A stretch of DNA of 64,000 nucleotides. Source: Trema orientale (lineage: Eukaryota > Streptophyta > Magnoliopsida > Rosales > Cannabaceae). The stretch covers positions 687,653-751,652 of the forward strand of contig JXTC01000053.1 of assembly GCA_002914845.1 (NCBI GenBank). The letters are read 5' to 3'. Below, piece after piece: positions 1 to 11,870 of the stretch (positions are counted from its first letter, which is position 1; every line of letters starts with the position of its first letter). The notes under the pieces were generated by a model that did no database searches, was not told where the DNA came from, and saw nothing but the letters and a program-made list of their open reading frames with translations. Position numbers and translations under genes: made by a program.

Positions 1-547
1 AAATCCCATGCAATGTATAACAGCCATGCCAAATAAAAATGCAAAAATGCAATTGTTTATTCGTTAGTGTTGCTGGTTGCCTCTTAATAAAAAATTACAC
101 AAAATTACTGTATAATATATTTATCATGATGAAATAGAGATTGGAGTTCACATGATACATGCATGTATGTTTTTATGCTTATTGACCTAATGTTTGATGT
201 AGTAAACGACAAACTCTGACGGGAAAGGCGGAAACTCCAATCTCAATTCTCAAATGGTTCTAATTACTTCATGATTTAAAATTTTAAATATTTGTTATAA
301 AAATCAGAAATTGTACGTATATAGGTTTGTATTTGGATACGTTAAAAGTGTTGAACTTGCCAAAAATAATTATTAGGTATATTTTTGCAGATTTTATTCT
401 CAGGAATAACAGGGACAGGTTCTTTAAAGACATCAAGTGTTGACTTCCATAATTTTTAAAGCAATCAATGTTGTATCCAAAGCCAAACCAATATTCATGA
501 CTACTTGATAAACTAGAATCGGTCCTATCAGTGATAATTTTATATTC
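1..547. other. AT-rich intergenic sequence
   Basis: No coding region, RNA gene or repeat structure was recognised here. The last 9 bases (539-547, TTTATATTC) are the left target-site duplication of the next element. Confidence 0.5.
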
Positions 548-939
548 GGGTTAATGACAAATAAATACCCTTACTTTTGACTTTTTTGCAAAAAAAAACC
601 CTCACTTTTTAATTTTGCAAAATAATACCCTGACATTTTAAATTTATGCAAATTTATACCCTATAATTGTTTTATATTTTTTTTTTCCAAAATTTTAAAA
701 ATTAAAACTTAAATAAAGTAACAATAAATTATTTTTAGGAATTATATTTGCATTTAATAATTTTTTATTAGGTTAGTAAGGGTAGAATTGTCTTCTTACT
801 ATTAAAATAACAAATTATCAATCATAAGGTATAAATTTGCATAAATTTGAAATGTCAGGGTATTATTTTGCAAAATTGAAAAATGAGGGTTTTTTTTGCA
901 GAAAAGTCAAAAGTAAGGGTATTTATTTGTCATTATCCC
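548..939. mobile_element. Mutator-like foldback MITE, 392 bp
   Basis: Terminal inverted repeats of about 115 bp occupy most of the element. The left arm starts GGGTTAATGACAAATAAATA, and the reverse complement of the right arm (826-939) follows it with few mismatches. TTTATATTC is repeated exactly at 539-547 and 940-948. A 9-bp duplication plus long TIRs is the hallmark of Mutator-like elements. The middle is AT-rich and has no transposase, so the element is non-autonomous. A short ORF inside it (from about 837) is a by-product of the right arm and not a gene. Confidence 0.85.
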
Positions 940-948
940 TTTATATTC

Positions 949-1564
949 CCTCCTATTGTTCTCATTGCCTTGCTTGGCACGTGTCTTTTTTAATTTGCCA
1001 TCTCCTATTTAGGTATTGAAGGTGAAAATTCAATGATCTACTTCGACTTGACCGTGTGAACTAATTTCAATCAAACGGCTAATTAGTCTTCATGGTTCAA
1101 CACATTAACAATTCTTTTCTTGGGGACAGCTTTTATGTACATTGAAAGATTCACTATATAAAAAAAATATATGAGTTTTCTGTTACAGACGACTTGCACA
1201 TCTTAAATAGTCAGTGACAAAATTCTTTTAATTTTTTATTCTTAGCTTCGCTTCATTTCTAACTCTCTTTTCTTCGAACCAATAATATATCTAGATGTTA
1301 GTTATTACTCCACGCAACCAATATTGCTTCTATCTCCTAATTCTAATAAGTTGGGAGGGATGCGTCTAGCTAGTGATGATCGATCTAAAGTTATTCACCT
1401 TACTCAAAGGCTCCTTTCTGCTATGAATATACAAACATACATACACATGAATTTTACTGTGATGGAGATAACAAATATTCTTGTTGAGACCATGAACTAT
1501 ATATATAAATGCAATTATGCAATAGTGACCATGCATTTCGGCAATTTGGGTCATAAATAGAAAG
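949..1564. other. Intergenic sequence
   Basis: Ordinary AT-rich sequence with no supported gene. Short ORFs on both strands around 1324-1560 lack any recognisable domain. Confidence 0.4.
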
Positions 1565-2737
1565 TTCTAACTCGCATCTTAAAGAAAATTCAATATGCAT
1601 CTGCAAAGTGAAGCATCTAAAAGATTATGCACAAACGGGCAAACCATGCATATGAGTTCAGGAAAGTAGTTCCATGGCACGTGGCACAGGAAAAAGGTTA
1701 AATAATCCACCTAATGGGTAGTTACCTATTTTTGTATTGACACTTATATTGTGACTACTAAAAAGTTTAATTAGCACTCTACATTTTCTTATTTACGAAA
1801 TTGGGAAACTTAAGCCACCTTTTCTATATAAACAGAATTCATTCGCATTATTCTATATAAAGCCAACACAGAAATTACAAAATACTACAATCACTCTTTA
1901 CAACTATCACATAGTGACTCTAAATCCTCTTGTAATCTCTATTTTTTTGTAATAAATCACCGCGGATATAAGTATTTTTTTAGAGTTGAATCACACTAAA
2001 TTTCTTGCATTATTTATCGCTTTACTATCTTATCATTATCATGTAATAAATTTACAATCTTCAATTAGAATTATACTATTGATAAAACCTCCGTCAACAC
2101 ACTTCATATAATGTGACCTACATATATACCTCTACAACTAAAGAACACGAGACAATTCAACTCGCATCTTAAAGAAAACTCAATATGCATATGCAAAGAG
2201 AAGCATCTAGAAGATTATGCATAAACGGGCAACCATGTGAGTTCGGGAAAGCAGTTCCATAGCGCGTGGCAAACAGGAATAAGGTTAGATATTTGACCAA
2301 ATGGGTAGTTTCCTATTCTTGTATTTTTACTACTAAAAATTTTGATTAGTACTATACATTTTCCCATTCAAGAAATTGAGAAACCTAAGCTACTTTTATC
2401 TATATGAAAGGAGTTTAGTCACATTATTCTATATAAAGCCAACGCAATAATTACAAAACACTACAATCACTCCCTAGAACTCTCATCTACAGAGACCCTA
2501 AATCCTTTTGTAATCTCTATCTTGTTGTGACAAACCACCGTAAATGTGAGCATCTTTTCGGAGTTGAATTATACTAAATTTCTTGCATAATTTATTGATT
2601 TACTATCTTATTCTTGTCACGCATTAAATTCATAAATCTTTAATTAGAATTATACTATTGATAAAACCTCCATCAATACAACACTTCATATAATGCGACC
2701 AATATACACACCTCTACAACTAAAGAAACGAGAAAGT
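1565..2737 (+). repeat. 590-bp tandem pair of LTR-like units
   Basis: Two direct copies lie head to tail, about 1565-2154 and 2155-2737. The anchor CTCGCATCTTAAAGAAAA starts at 1571 and 2161. Each unit has a TATA-like CTATATAAAG (near 1853 and 2429), then a segment with GTAATCTCTAT and a CACCG motif, then a pyrimidine/AT tail ending near CCTCC.TCAA. This order resembles the U3-R-U5 layout of copia LTRs. No internal retroelement coding sequence lies between them, so they could be a recombined LTR-LTR remnant or a tandemly duplicated solo LTR. The family was not identified. Confidence 0.6.
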
Positions 2738-3955
2738 GCTGGATCTTTTATCACCACTGATTAATTATTTGTCCTTAACTAATTAGGTCATAAAATCTCA
2801 TAACAATAAATTATGAAACAATATTGTCAATAATCAGAAAGAAAACCAAAGACAATCATAATATTACTCTAATAAATACATGAGAAACCGAGGTTTCAAC
2901 GAACATTTATCAGAAAAGAAAGAAGAAGCAACAGGAGTGCGTACCAGTTAATGTGTATAGTTAAGTCACGCATATGGAGAGCTCTGATTTTATCCTGGAA
3001 TAACGGCTGAAGACACTGATCGATGTTATAGATATATACGGAGTTATTTTAGGCCGACTAACGGTGGACAGAGCTTTAAAAATGTAATTAATAGACGGAC
3101 TGTACAAATGAGATGAAGATATTATGTATGCTAGAGAACTTGTAATGACCAAAAGTCAAAAAATGTATTTAGAATGGAGACACAAGTTTCAATTAGATAA
3201 ACGCGTGTTATACTCCAAATGAAAAAGAACATAATCTGAAATGGACATGCGGTCAAAAACGGTCAACATGAAAATTTTTGTTTTACATTTTTTTATTTGA
3301 GAAATTTCGGAGAAAATGCAATTTCGTTGAATAATTAATGTCATTGATATTGTTGAATTTTACCTGGAAAATAATGCGCACACACCAAACAGTCATGATC
3401 GATTGCATGATCTTATAATTTTTCTTGTCTTTCCTTTTTTAAAAATAAAATAAGTAGAAGAGGTTTTCTGAAAATCATACCCAAAAAATTTCTATATAAT
3501 TAGTTCAAGTTATTTATTTGAAGCAAGAAAGATGAAATTGCAACAAAACAGAACCTATTAGTTGCGAGGATATCCTAAATTAGACAAAACATATAATCTC
3601 CATAATTAGGAAAATATTATAAAGGAACCTCTTAATTATGATGATACTGTAAAATTAAGTAAATTACTAATAACTTTCTAAAGAATTATTGATCAAGTGC
3701 ATATTCTTTGAAGTAGGCTTAAATAGTCAAATGTCGTAAATCTTTTTTTTTTTAAATGGAAAAATGCAGTAAATCTTGATGCTTACGCTTAGTATAACGT
3801 TGAAATATGGTCCATCTTTAAAACAGCTCAATAGACAAACCAAAAGTTTGTTCAACGTGGGCTCCATAGTGAAACGAAAAATTACACCCAACCCAGCAAT
3901 TTCTGGAGGTTGACTTTCAACACGCCGAAAAGACTACTATTTCCCTTCATCTTAA
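2738..3955. other. Intergenic sequence
   Basis: AT-rich with no coding region or RNA gene that I can support. Confidence 0.4.
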
Positions 3956-3970
3956 GTTTCTTACTTGGGA

Positions 3971-4090
3971 CCGTGCGATTGTACCAACACTAATGCACCG
4001 GATTCTATCAGAATTCCATAGTTAAGTGTGTTTAGGGAGAATAGTACTAGGATGAGTGATCTTCTGGGAAGTCCTCGTATTGCATCCTTT
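3971..4090 (+). pseudogene. 5S rRNA-derived sequence
   Basis: The full length matches the plant 5S gene. Landmarks are ACTAATGCACCGGAT near 3989, AGTACTAGGATG near 4044 and CTGGGAAGTCCTCGT near 4063. Most differences from the plant consensus are C-to-T or G-to-A transitions, as expected from decay of methylated cytosines. It is single copy here with no 5S array spacer or T-run terminator after it, so it is a retroposon head and not a working rRNA gene. Confidence 0.85.
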
Positions 4091-4270
4091 GTTTCTTCTC
4101 TTTTAACGAAGTAGATTGGTTCAATGGTAAAAGCATCTAGTATCTGAAATCTCGGTCTTGGATTTGAGTCATACTGAGAATAGGCGTGAAAACCTATGAT
4201 CTTCAATGGGATGGGATAGAGATTAGGTAGCAGGTATTTTTCTTTAATTTGATCCCCACTAGAAAAAAAA
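3971..4270 (+). mobile_element. 5S rRNA-headed SINE-like retroposon with tRNA-like boxes
   Basis: The insertion begins with a complete 120-nt 5S rRNA-like sequence (3971-4090). It continues with a tRNA-like part: A-box-like TGGTTCAATGG at 4117-4127 and B-box-like GGATTTGAGTC at 4160-4170. It ends in an A-run at 4263-4270. A 15-bp flanking duplication (3956-3970 and 4271-4285, 2 mismatches, core CTTACTTGGGA) brackets it exactly, with the left copy abutting 5S position 1. TSD plus A-tail indicates L1-type target-primed retroposition. 5S-headed SINEs (SINE3 type) are known mainly from animals, while in plants 5S sequence is best known from Cassandra TRIM LTRs. The SINE reading is favoured here because the TSD abuts the 5S start and an A-tail closes the other end. 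Confidence 0.7.
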
Positions 4271-4286
4271 GCTCCTTACTTGGGAT

Positions 4287-4459
4287 TGATCGATCTATTT
4301 TTATCCTCAGTTAGTCCAATATTTGAGGGATGTGTGTATGAATTTGAGGGGTCAGTAGTTCAAACTTTAATAGTAACGAATGTGTAAGTTATTTTCCTTT
4401 ATCTTTGTAATAAGTGGTGCTCATTAGTTAAGCTCCACTTAAAAAGAAAAAAAAAAAAT
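4287..4459 (+). mobile_element. Second A-tailed short retroposon at the same target
   Basis: It lies directly after the 5S-headed element and ends in an A-rich run (4441-4458). It is bracketed by a 13-bp duplication with one mismatch (4274-4286 and 4460-4472, core TACTTGGGAT), which reuses the target of its neighbour. Weak tRNA-like boxes may be present (CCTCAGTTAGT near 4307, AGTTCAAACTT near 4356). Family unknown. Confidence 0.5.
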
Positions 4460-4516
4460 CCGTACTTGGGATAGGAAGGCCTAATTCTTAGATTTGTCTT
4501 TTCTCATATTTTTTTT

Positions 4517-4690
4517 TTAGTTAGTCATATCTATCTTCTCAACAGAATCTCGTAATTTATTCTCAAATGACAATTTTTTTTTTTAGTTAGTCATATCTAT
4601 CTTTTCAATGGAATCTCGTAATTTATTCTCAGACAATTTTTGTTTGGTTAGTCATATCTATCTTCTCAACAGAATCTTGGAAGATTTATC
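4517..4690. repeat. Three-copy tandem repeat, about 61-66 bp
   Basis: The core TTAGTCATATCTATCTT recurs at about 4521, 4587 and 4648, each time followed by CAA.(A/G)GAATCT and AATTTATTCTC. No coding potential. Confidence 0.7.
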
Positions 4691-5163
4691 TTTCTTTTTC
4701 AACCATATCATTGCAATGTTTAATGGAACATTTTATTATAATATATAGTTTCTTTTTCAACCATAATTTAATGATCTATTTTACCTATTACGTATACTTG
4801 AAAGACTATCTATCAAAATAAGAGGTTAATTTCTTGCCTGTCGCGACGGCAAGTGTAAAATCAGGACCAACAAGTGCGATGTCGTAAGGTCGATTGAATT
4901 GAGAGGATATTGTTGAGATTAGATTAATAATCGTTGGAGATTAATCAACGGTTAATCTAATTTATCCGGTCTTTTCTTCGGCATTATAGGGGAAGAATAA
5001 AATTTATTATGTTGTTTTGTCATTAGTTAGTAGAGTGTTTGTAGACAAACTAACCCATTTGAAAGTATTTTTTCATGTAGGGCCTACATTTATTGACTAT
5101 GAGGATAAAAATGTACTTGGCGTTTATTTCCAAAAAAAAACAAAGGTTAAAGTTGTTAGCAAC

Positions 5164-5194
<31 letters not shown>

Positions 5195-5200
5195 GTTATT
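4691..5200. other. Intergenic sequence with a (TTA)n run
   Basis: No gene is supported. A short ORF at 5017-5217 is compositionally random and runs into the (TTA)n tract at about 5168-5195. Confidence 0.4.
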
Positions 5201-5372
5201 GGGCGCGTCTACAGTAGGGGCGCTCCTACGTAGGGTCCTGTCTATTCACCGTTGGATGGGAATCTGTATATAAATAGATTCTCCACAGATTCCCGTTATT
5301 CCCCACAGATTCTCATCCAACGATAATTAAGGCATGACCCTACGTAAGGACGCCCCTACCGTAGCCATCCCC
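5201..5372. mobile_element. Foldback MITE, about 172 bp, in a TTA microsatellite
   Basis: Nearly the whole element is an inverted repeat. The left arm has GTAGGGGCGCTCCTACGTAG (from 5215) and then CACCGTTGGATGGGAATCTGT. The right arm is its imperfect reverse complement, ending near CGCCCCTACCGTAG (5351-5364). Both flanks are (TTA)n. That fits either a 3-bp TTA duplication or insertion into a pre-existing microsatellite. No ORF. Confidence 0.75.
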
Positions 5373-5838
5373 TTATTATTATTATTATTATTATTACTAC
5401 TTATTGTTGTTTTCTTCTCCTTTGATTTGTTCCTCTTCGTGTCCTCTAGTGGTTTCTTTTTCTTCACTCTCTTCGTTCTTCTTCGTGGCCGCCAACTAAT
5501 TTTTCATGACTTACTCCAGAAACTACATCTTTTTAGCCTGTTAACGACTATGACCGTGGTTTTTCCTCCTCCTCTTTCTTTCGTTATGTGTCCTTCTATT
5601 GCAATATTTTCGCTTCAAATTAAGTTAGTAAAATAAACACATAAATCTTCATTTAAAAAACAAAAAACAATTGCAGCCCAAATCCGAACTTAACCAAGTT
5701 GTATAAGTGACAAGGGTATATTTGTTCTCTTGTCAATTAATCACTTAAATGAGCTATTCATTAAAGAGCTATTAAATATAGAACTTTCCCTAAAAGGCTA
5801 ATTTTAAAGCTAAAATATNAAATTTGGGTGATTTTAGA
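5373..5838. other. Intergenic sequence with one ambiguous base
   Basis: Starts with a (TTA)n tract, then low-complexity T/C-rich sequence. Base 5819 is an N, so the assembly is uncertain there. No gene is supported. Confidence 0.4.
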
Positions 5839-6222
5839 TTGCGGCTGTACTCAACTGAATTAATTGAGTTGCCTACATACCCCATTGAGGGATCAAGCCA
5901 CTTGTAGTTCTAAAAAAATTGAATTGACAATTAGAAAATTCCGGTGAATGACCCTGTATAGGAATTTATGGCAATTTTTAAGAATTTATGAAATTCCGAT
6001 AAATGACCATATCACGGAATTAGGAGAATTGTAGATGTTGGCGAATTCCTAGGTAAATGACCTTTGTCGGAATTCTAGAATTTGTGTTTGGAGTTAGAGA
6101 TGAATGACCCTTTTTTTTGAAATTTTGGGAAAAGTTCGATTCAACTTGAAATTTGTGACTGCACTTAGTTTTTCTTAAGACTAAGTTGCCTACGTATCCT
6201 TTTAAAGGAATCAAGTCAACGT
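5839..6222 (+). repeat. Tat-associated motif flanking AATGACC repeats
   Basis: A motif with TTGCCTACATACC, then GGGATCAAGCCA and GTAGTTC sits at about 5870-5910. A variant is at about 6186-6220, and a third copy is at about 11775-11815 beside the integrase end of the Tat element. Between the first two, AATGACC recurs at 5947, 6002, 6056 and 6103 next to GGAATT-type words (spacing 55, 54, 47). This looks like non-coding retroelement sequence related to the neighbouring Tat element. Confidence 0.45.
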
Positions 6223-6479
6223 AGTTCGATCAAAGGTTTTGCTATTGCAAAATTTTGAGACAAAAGACCTCACTTGGATATTATTTTTTTTTTTTTAGGA
6301 CAGTTTATAATCCAAAAAAAAGAAAAAAAAATCTATTACTGACATTACTACATTTGTCACAATAATAGATAATATGAATTATATCTTTTGGTCACTTGAT
6401 GGGCTCATATTCTGATTAATGGTAAGCCCAAAATCTAATTAATAGTAAAATGAGGCTTCACTACAAAATGGATCATCTG

Positions 6480-7060
6480 CTATGGAATTATTTATTTGAA
6501 CCCAACTATACATTGAATCCTTTTTGGGGGATCATACAGCCCGAAGATTTACAAAGATTCGATCAGTTTATTTTGGATTCAAACTTCAATTATCAGATAA
6601 TTTAGGGAGCTAATTTCTATTCTTTATTTGTTTTTGAAACTCTATTCGGATTGCAATTCGGATTGCAATCCAGATTTGGAATAGAGTTCAAATATGACTT
6701 CCGGTCTATATAAACCAGACTTAACTCTGAGCATTTTCTCGACAGAAAAGAGTAATATATCCTTCAAGCAATATCAAGAATTCTATTGTAGCATATAGCT
6801 ATTTTAATTCCCTTCTGCTTTTTAGGGAGATGTCCCTTTAAGATCAAACTCACAGTGGAATTCTATTTGATTTTCCCTCAAAAGTCATCAAGTATTTAGA
6901 TTGGATTGGACCTCTCAGTCTCAGTCTCTTCAGAGAAGATTGCGTAATGTCCCAATAAGGTGAACAAACTGTTTCTCATCATGTATGAATTCTGGATGTG
7001 TTTTATCCATATCTCCACTGTTGCTTTTTTTTTTAATTCATACTTTCCATACTTTTGCAG
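6480..7060 (+). other. Possible LTR-like promoter segment
   Basis: It contains a clear TATA box (TATATAAACC, about 6706), preceded by a duplicated CGGATTGCAAT (about 6656 and 6668). A pyrimidine-rich leader follows. It resembles a retroelement U3/R region facing right, but no matching LTR partner or PBS was found. Low confidence. Confidence 0.25.
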
Positions 7061-7069
7061 TAGGTTGAG

Positions 7070-7135
7070 AAGTATTTTTAGGCAACTCAATTTGTGGAGA
7101 GAGGAAAACGACAAGTTCGGACTATTTGTTTTGAG
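7070..7135 (+). repeat. 66-bp inverted copy of the Tat gag start
   Basis: This segment is the reverse complement of 19154-19219 with a single mismatch (C/A at about 7110). It covers the first codons of the Tat gag frame and a few bases before them. Similarity stops abruptly at both ends. It is flanked by splice-like TTTTGCAG (7054-7061) and GGTGAGT (about 7164), but no gene structure around it can be supported. Confidence 0.8.
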
Positions 7136-7700
7136 TACTGAATCATCCTCTTCTCTTTTGTTTGGTGAGTAATACTGTTTCATTCCATATATACATATAT
7201 ATGACGTTACGTTATGAGACAAACTCTTTTCCTTGGCTTTTTTAGTTTTGACATCAACTAGAAGTCTTCTTTAGTGAACAACCAACACGTAAGTGTACTC
7301 TATTATGTCAGGTCACAATATTTTAATGATTTCTTCGCTGAATCTTTATCCAAACAAGATAATAAACTCCATTGATGGCCTCCCCTTTATAACATAACCT
7401 CTCGTTTTGTAGAAGTTGTCTCGTTCACTTTTATGTTTGCTTATGTTTGTTAAACAGATACAACAGTAAGCTTTTTTTTTTTACGTAATTATCCCAATAA
7501 GAAAAATTGAAGATAATTCCAAGACCCCAAATGATAATATATGTATGTATATTTGAATTTGTTTTATCAAAACAATGGAAACTAAGAATTTGATCTTACC
7601 GATCCCGTTGTTTATTTTATTTATTAAAATTCAAATAAGTGCATATATTTTTTTTTTGTACAGCATAACGACATAAATAGAGAAAATTTAATTTTCTTTT
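7136..7700. other. Intergenic sequence
   Basis: No gene or clear repeat was seen. Confidence 0.35.
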
Positions 7701-8570
7701 GGTTCTGCTTCTCACATTTAACCTCGACCGCTTATAAAGCCTAGGTTGTAGTGAAACCAAAGGAATTTTTTTTTTTTTTGGGCGTAAAAACGCTGACGAA
7801 TGACTTTGATTTTCCTTTGACTAAAACTAGATCATTATCGGCGGCCTAGGTCGTGAGACCTCGATGGCCCTATCAAGCCTAGATCATAGTAAGAATCAAG
7901 AAAAATAAAGAAGAGCATTTTGGAGAAAATACAGAAGAATGAGTTTAATTTCACCTTGATTGGAACTAGATCATTATCGGCGGCCTAGGTCATAAGACCT
8001 CGACGGCCCTGTCATGCCTAGATCATAATAAAAATCAAGATGAAATTTAAGAAGAAAATTACAATAAAGGACTTGTATGAAGAACCCTGCATCACTTACT
8101 CTGTAGATTGAATTGAGTATTCTTTTGCAGAACTCTTTCTCCTTTTGCCTTCTTCTTTTTCTCCTGTATATTTTTTTACTTCTGTCGTTTTCCTTTTTTT
8201 TTTTTTTTTCGTGCAGGCAATATCTTCCTTCTTTCCTCCCTTCTTTTTTTTTTTTCTTTTCTTGTGAATGTCCTTATTTATAGACCCAAACTGAGAGGTG
8301 CCACTCTTTCTTGAAATCCCACTTCTATGCTTTTGAGTGGGAACGTGACTACCCCACCTTTTGTGGAGGTGGAGTGATAGGATGAGTGGGTAGTTATAGG
8401 ATAGTGGAATATAGGTGAGATAAACCTGTACTATGTTTTATTTATTTATTTTTTATTTTTTATCAATTATCTCACTATTATTATTATTATTATTTTAAAA
8501 AAATAATAATAATCAAATAATCATGACTTTTGTTTACGTATCAGGCTTCCACTCCTTTTTTTTTAGTTTA
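7701..8570 (-). repeat. Candidate 3' LTR region with 139-bp repeat
   Basis: On the minus strand there is a TATA box (TCTATAAATAAGG, about 8272-8286) with flanks like an LTR promoter. Two copies of a 65-70-bp block (core ATCATTATCGGCGGCCTAGG at 7831 and 7970, period 139) lie downstream of it. T/C-rich tracts fill the rest. No second LTR was found, so the assignment rests on position and promoter only. Confidence 0.4.
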
Positions 8571-8578
8571 AACAGTTG

Positions 8579-8630
8579 CCCCCTCAAGCATTTGCGTGTC
8601 ATTTATGTAAACGCATAATGCTTGAGCCCC
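8579..8630. repeat. Imperfect hairpin upstream of the PMD frame
   Basis: CCCCTCAAGCA (8579-8589) pairs with TGCTTGAGCCCC (8619-8630), and the inner TTTGCGT pairs loosely with ACGCATAA. The loop is short and AT-rich. It lies about 120 bp before the PMD start codon, in possible leader sequence. Confidence 0.6.
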
Positions 8631-8749
8631 TTTTTTTTTTGAATTATTATTATTTTTTTATTTTTTTTTATTTTTATCAATTTTCTAACCTCTTTTTCTT
8701 TTCACTTGACCGCAGTAAGGTTTTATTTTTCTTTAGCGGTCGCCCTCCC

Positions 8750-11551
8750 ATGTCCACCTACGGGAATCTTCGCCTTCAACGAGCGCCTGATGAATCTGGG
8801 AAAGAACTCAAGGTCGGGCCAGCATATCAGCGTTCTATACCATTGAGCGAGATCCAGGTTTCGACTAATACTCAGAGTCATGTTTCTTTATTCAGGACTG
8901 AAAATGTTTATTCTGGTGATTTGAGATATTACTCAGCAAACCATGACACTGCCATCCAACACACTCAGCATTTTGGTCCCACTTTCACAGCTAAAGTACT
9001 TGAGGAGGTTAGTACTAAGGAGAATGATGATCTTACTCATAAGGTAACTGATAATTTCTTTCCAGCCCTTTATCGTATCTTGGTGGAGAAGAAATCACAT
9101 GTTAACTTTAATTGTCGAGGGCGAGCCCAATTTCTACCTTATCTCATAGAATGGACTGAATCTATTTTACGACACAATCGTAGTACTTTGAATAAAGCAG
9201 GGATTTATGGTGCGGTAGCTGTCTCAAGATACCCCTTTTTGATTGTTCCTAGTGTCTGGCGAGCCTTCATAGAACTTTGGGGACCTTTAACCAATACCTT
9301 CCATCACAGCAGCGGTGAGATGGGAATATCTTTGTATGACTTGCAAGTTATTGGTGGTCTACCAATTTTGGGACTTCCTTATGAGGAATTCATCCCTTTA
9401 AATGAAAGATTGATAAGTGGTACCCTATAGTGCCCAGTTGTTGCAGAGCTTTTACGAATCCATACCCGAATTTGTGACTATGTACATGGTACAAAAGTTT
9501 CTTGGGAACAATGGATCGAGTATTTTTATCGAGGAGCAAAAATTTTTGAGGGTATAAAAGGGGGTTCGACCTCCAAACTTCCAAAGAAAGTTAGTAAGGG
9601 AAATGATAACAAAATGTTCCAAGGCTTTGACCTTCGTTCAATTCCTTTAGATGCTTCTCAGGAATGTATTCTTGCAGCGTTCCTATCTTTATGGCTGAGT
9701 CATTTTGTTTTTCCTTACCCAGGGTATGAAGTAAGGCCAGAAACATTTTATATGGCTTCTTTGATGGCAAAAGGAGTCAGAGTTTCACTTGCACCCTCAG
9801 TCTTGGGTTATATTTACCGTGCTTTAAGTACATCAGCTATGCACCCTCAAGTTCATGGTTCCCCTCAAACTTTTTTACCTATGCATTATGTAATAGGCTG
9901 GTTAGCTGAGCATTTTCATGATCTTTATAGTGGTTAGGATTCTTCAGTTGACCTCCCTCTTTTGAGTAAATATGCAGGGGTTCCCGTCGAGGACCGCAGT
10001 TTGAATGGAGCTCGACGTATTTTGAGAGAAGAAGACTATGTGATTCATCGCCCATATTCTTTTCCCACAGAAGCAGATTTAGATTTTTTAGACAATGAAG
10101 ATCTGTCTGATGAGAGATTTGAATTGTTGATTTCCATGCGTTCTTGTATGTTACCCGTGAGAGTGGGTAAAGAATTGCATATTGAACCATATTATCCCAA
10201 TAGGTTTGCTCGCCAGTTTGGTTTTGATCAAGGTATACTCTCAAATAAGCTCCGTTCGAACTTTCTTCGAAGAACTCAATGTAGGATAACTGACGTTGCT
10301 GAAGCCTGGGCCTTACTCTTGCAAAGAAATACGAACATTCGTTTTCATATACCAAGGATTAATCGTATGGGCCAATGCACATGGTGGTATTGTCGTTGGT
10401 GGGTAAAAAGTATCGCTCCATACTTGGGAAAGACTGTCAAGAGCATTCATTTGGAGTTGACTAAGCAGCCTTATAAAGAGGAAGAGGCAAAGTACATAAT
10501 CAAAGACATTCGCCAAATTTATTCTACTCTTGAAGATGTTTTTGCTAAATGTCCATCTCACGTTAATGAGGTTGCAGATGATAATTATGCAAACATTGGG
10601 TCAGACAGCAATAGTACTTCAGAGGTCAATTTCAAAAGGCAACGCATAGAAACTTCCAAATCTAGTAATACTGATGAAGTATCCTTCCCCCACGCTCATA
10701 ATCCTAGAGTCACACCAGTTGAGGTTTGTAAAAATGTTAAAGTGCCTCATATGCCTGATATAAGAGATGAAGAACTTATTGACTATGATAACTCTGAAGA
10801 CCAGGCTACTGTTGGGTTTCATGTTGATTCTTTACTTCAGGAAGAAGATGTCTCAACCGAATCCACTCCTGCCATGTCCATCTCTACGATTATTAATGCT
10901 GATGTCGAGAACCTATCCAAAAGATATATTCTTGACATGATGGGTAAAGTTTTTCATTTGCTCTTCTCTTCGAAGCCATCACAGAAAATTTTGGACAGTC
11001 AGCCTGAAATAATCAATTATCTTGGGTTGATAGACTGCATTCGCAGTAAACTGCTCTTAGATGGCCCTGAATTTCTTTGGTTTTTTACTCATGTTAATCA
11101 TGTTCTTAAGGCAGTGAAGAAGTCTGTTATTGCTACTTCATTGGTTGAAAATGATGCAAACTTGGACCATCACTTGATTCAAAATGTAATCCATCGTAGT
11201 GACGAACATATTGCTGCTATGAACACCTTGTCTATGGATATTTCAAAGGCTGAGTCAATGTTGGAGAATCTTAAGGTTAGAGAGACGGATATCATAGCAG
11301 TGGAAATGAAGGCCCAGCAAATGCGTCGTGATTTTGAGACTGAAAAGAAGGCTGCAAACGAGAATGTTTCTCATCTCGAGAATTCTTTGAAAGAACTTCA
11401 AAATGTTGGTAAAGAAATTAAGCGGTCAAAGATTGAAGCGAAAGTGGAGAAGTTCTATGAGGTTGAAAAAGCCAAGGCCGAAATCAAATCTCAAGATGAA
11501 GAACTTCAAAAAATCAATGCTTTATTGACCGACTTTTTTAAGAAAGATTGA
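8750..11551 (+). pseudogene. Plant mobile domain (PMD) protein, antisense in Tat element
   Basis: A single frame of about 934 codons runs from ATG 8750 (MSTYGNLRLQ) to TGA 11551, broken by only two in-frame TAGs (9428-9430 and 9935-9937). The first part carries PMD hallmarks: WRAFIELWGPLTNTFH, then GEMGISLYDLQVIGGLPI (codons about 160-215), then RPETFYMASLMAKGVRVSLA and a WYCRWWVKSIAPYL segment near 10385. The last 130 or so codons are rich in K, E and Q with heptad-like spacing, a likely coiled coil. PMD proteins (MAIN/MAIL family) act in the nucleus in gene and transposon silencing, and PMD sequences are also carried by gypsy and Mutator-like elements. The frame converges on the pol frame and ends 320 bp from it. 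It is called a pseudogene because of the two stops; read-through or sequencing error is not excluded. Confidence 0.75.
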
Positions 11552-11870
11552 TAACATTTGTAATCTTTTATTTTTCTTTCATTTGAAGAAATCATCTTTG
11601 CTATAAACTTTTTTTTTATTTTTTTTTTGTGCTTACTTTCGGAATATGATATATTGCAGAAGTTTTACCTTTCTTCCCTTTTTTTGTTTTTTTTTTTTTT
11701 GTTTTTTTTTTTTTTTTTTTTTGGGAAAATATTTTGAGTTTTGATTTTGTGGCTGCGTCTAAAATTTTTGGTAGACTGCCTACGTACCCGATGTGGGATC
11801 AAGCCATTCGTAGTTCATTCTACACTTTTTTTTTTTTTTGAATTACACAATAGAAGGTAACTTTCTCCTT
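11552..11870. other. T-rich spacer between convergent PMD and pol ends
   Basis: Long T tracts (11608-11628, 11685-11722, 11826-11840) dominate. A copy of the GGGATCAAGCCATTCGTAG motif shared with 5839-6222 lies at about 11790-11815. No ORF. Confidence 0.6.
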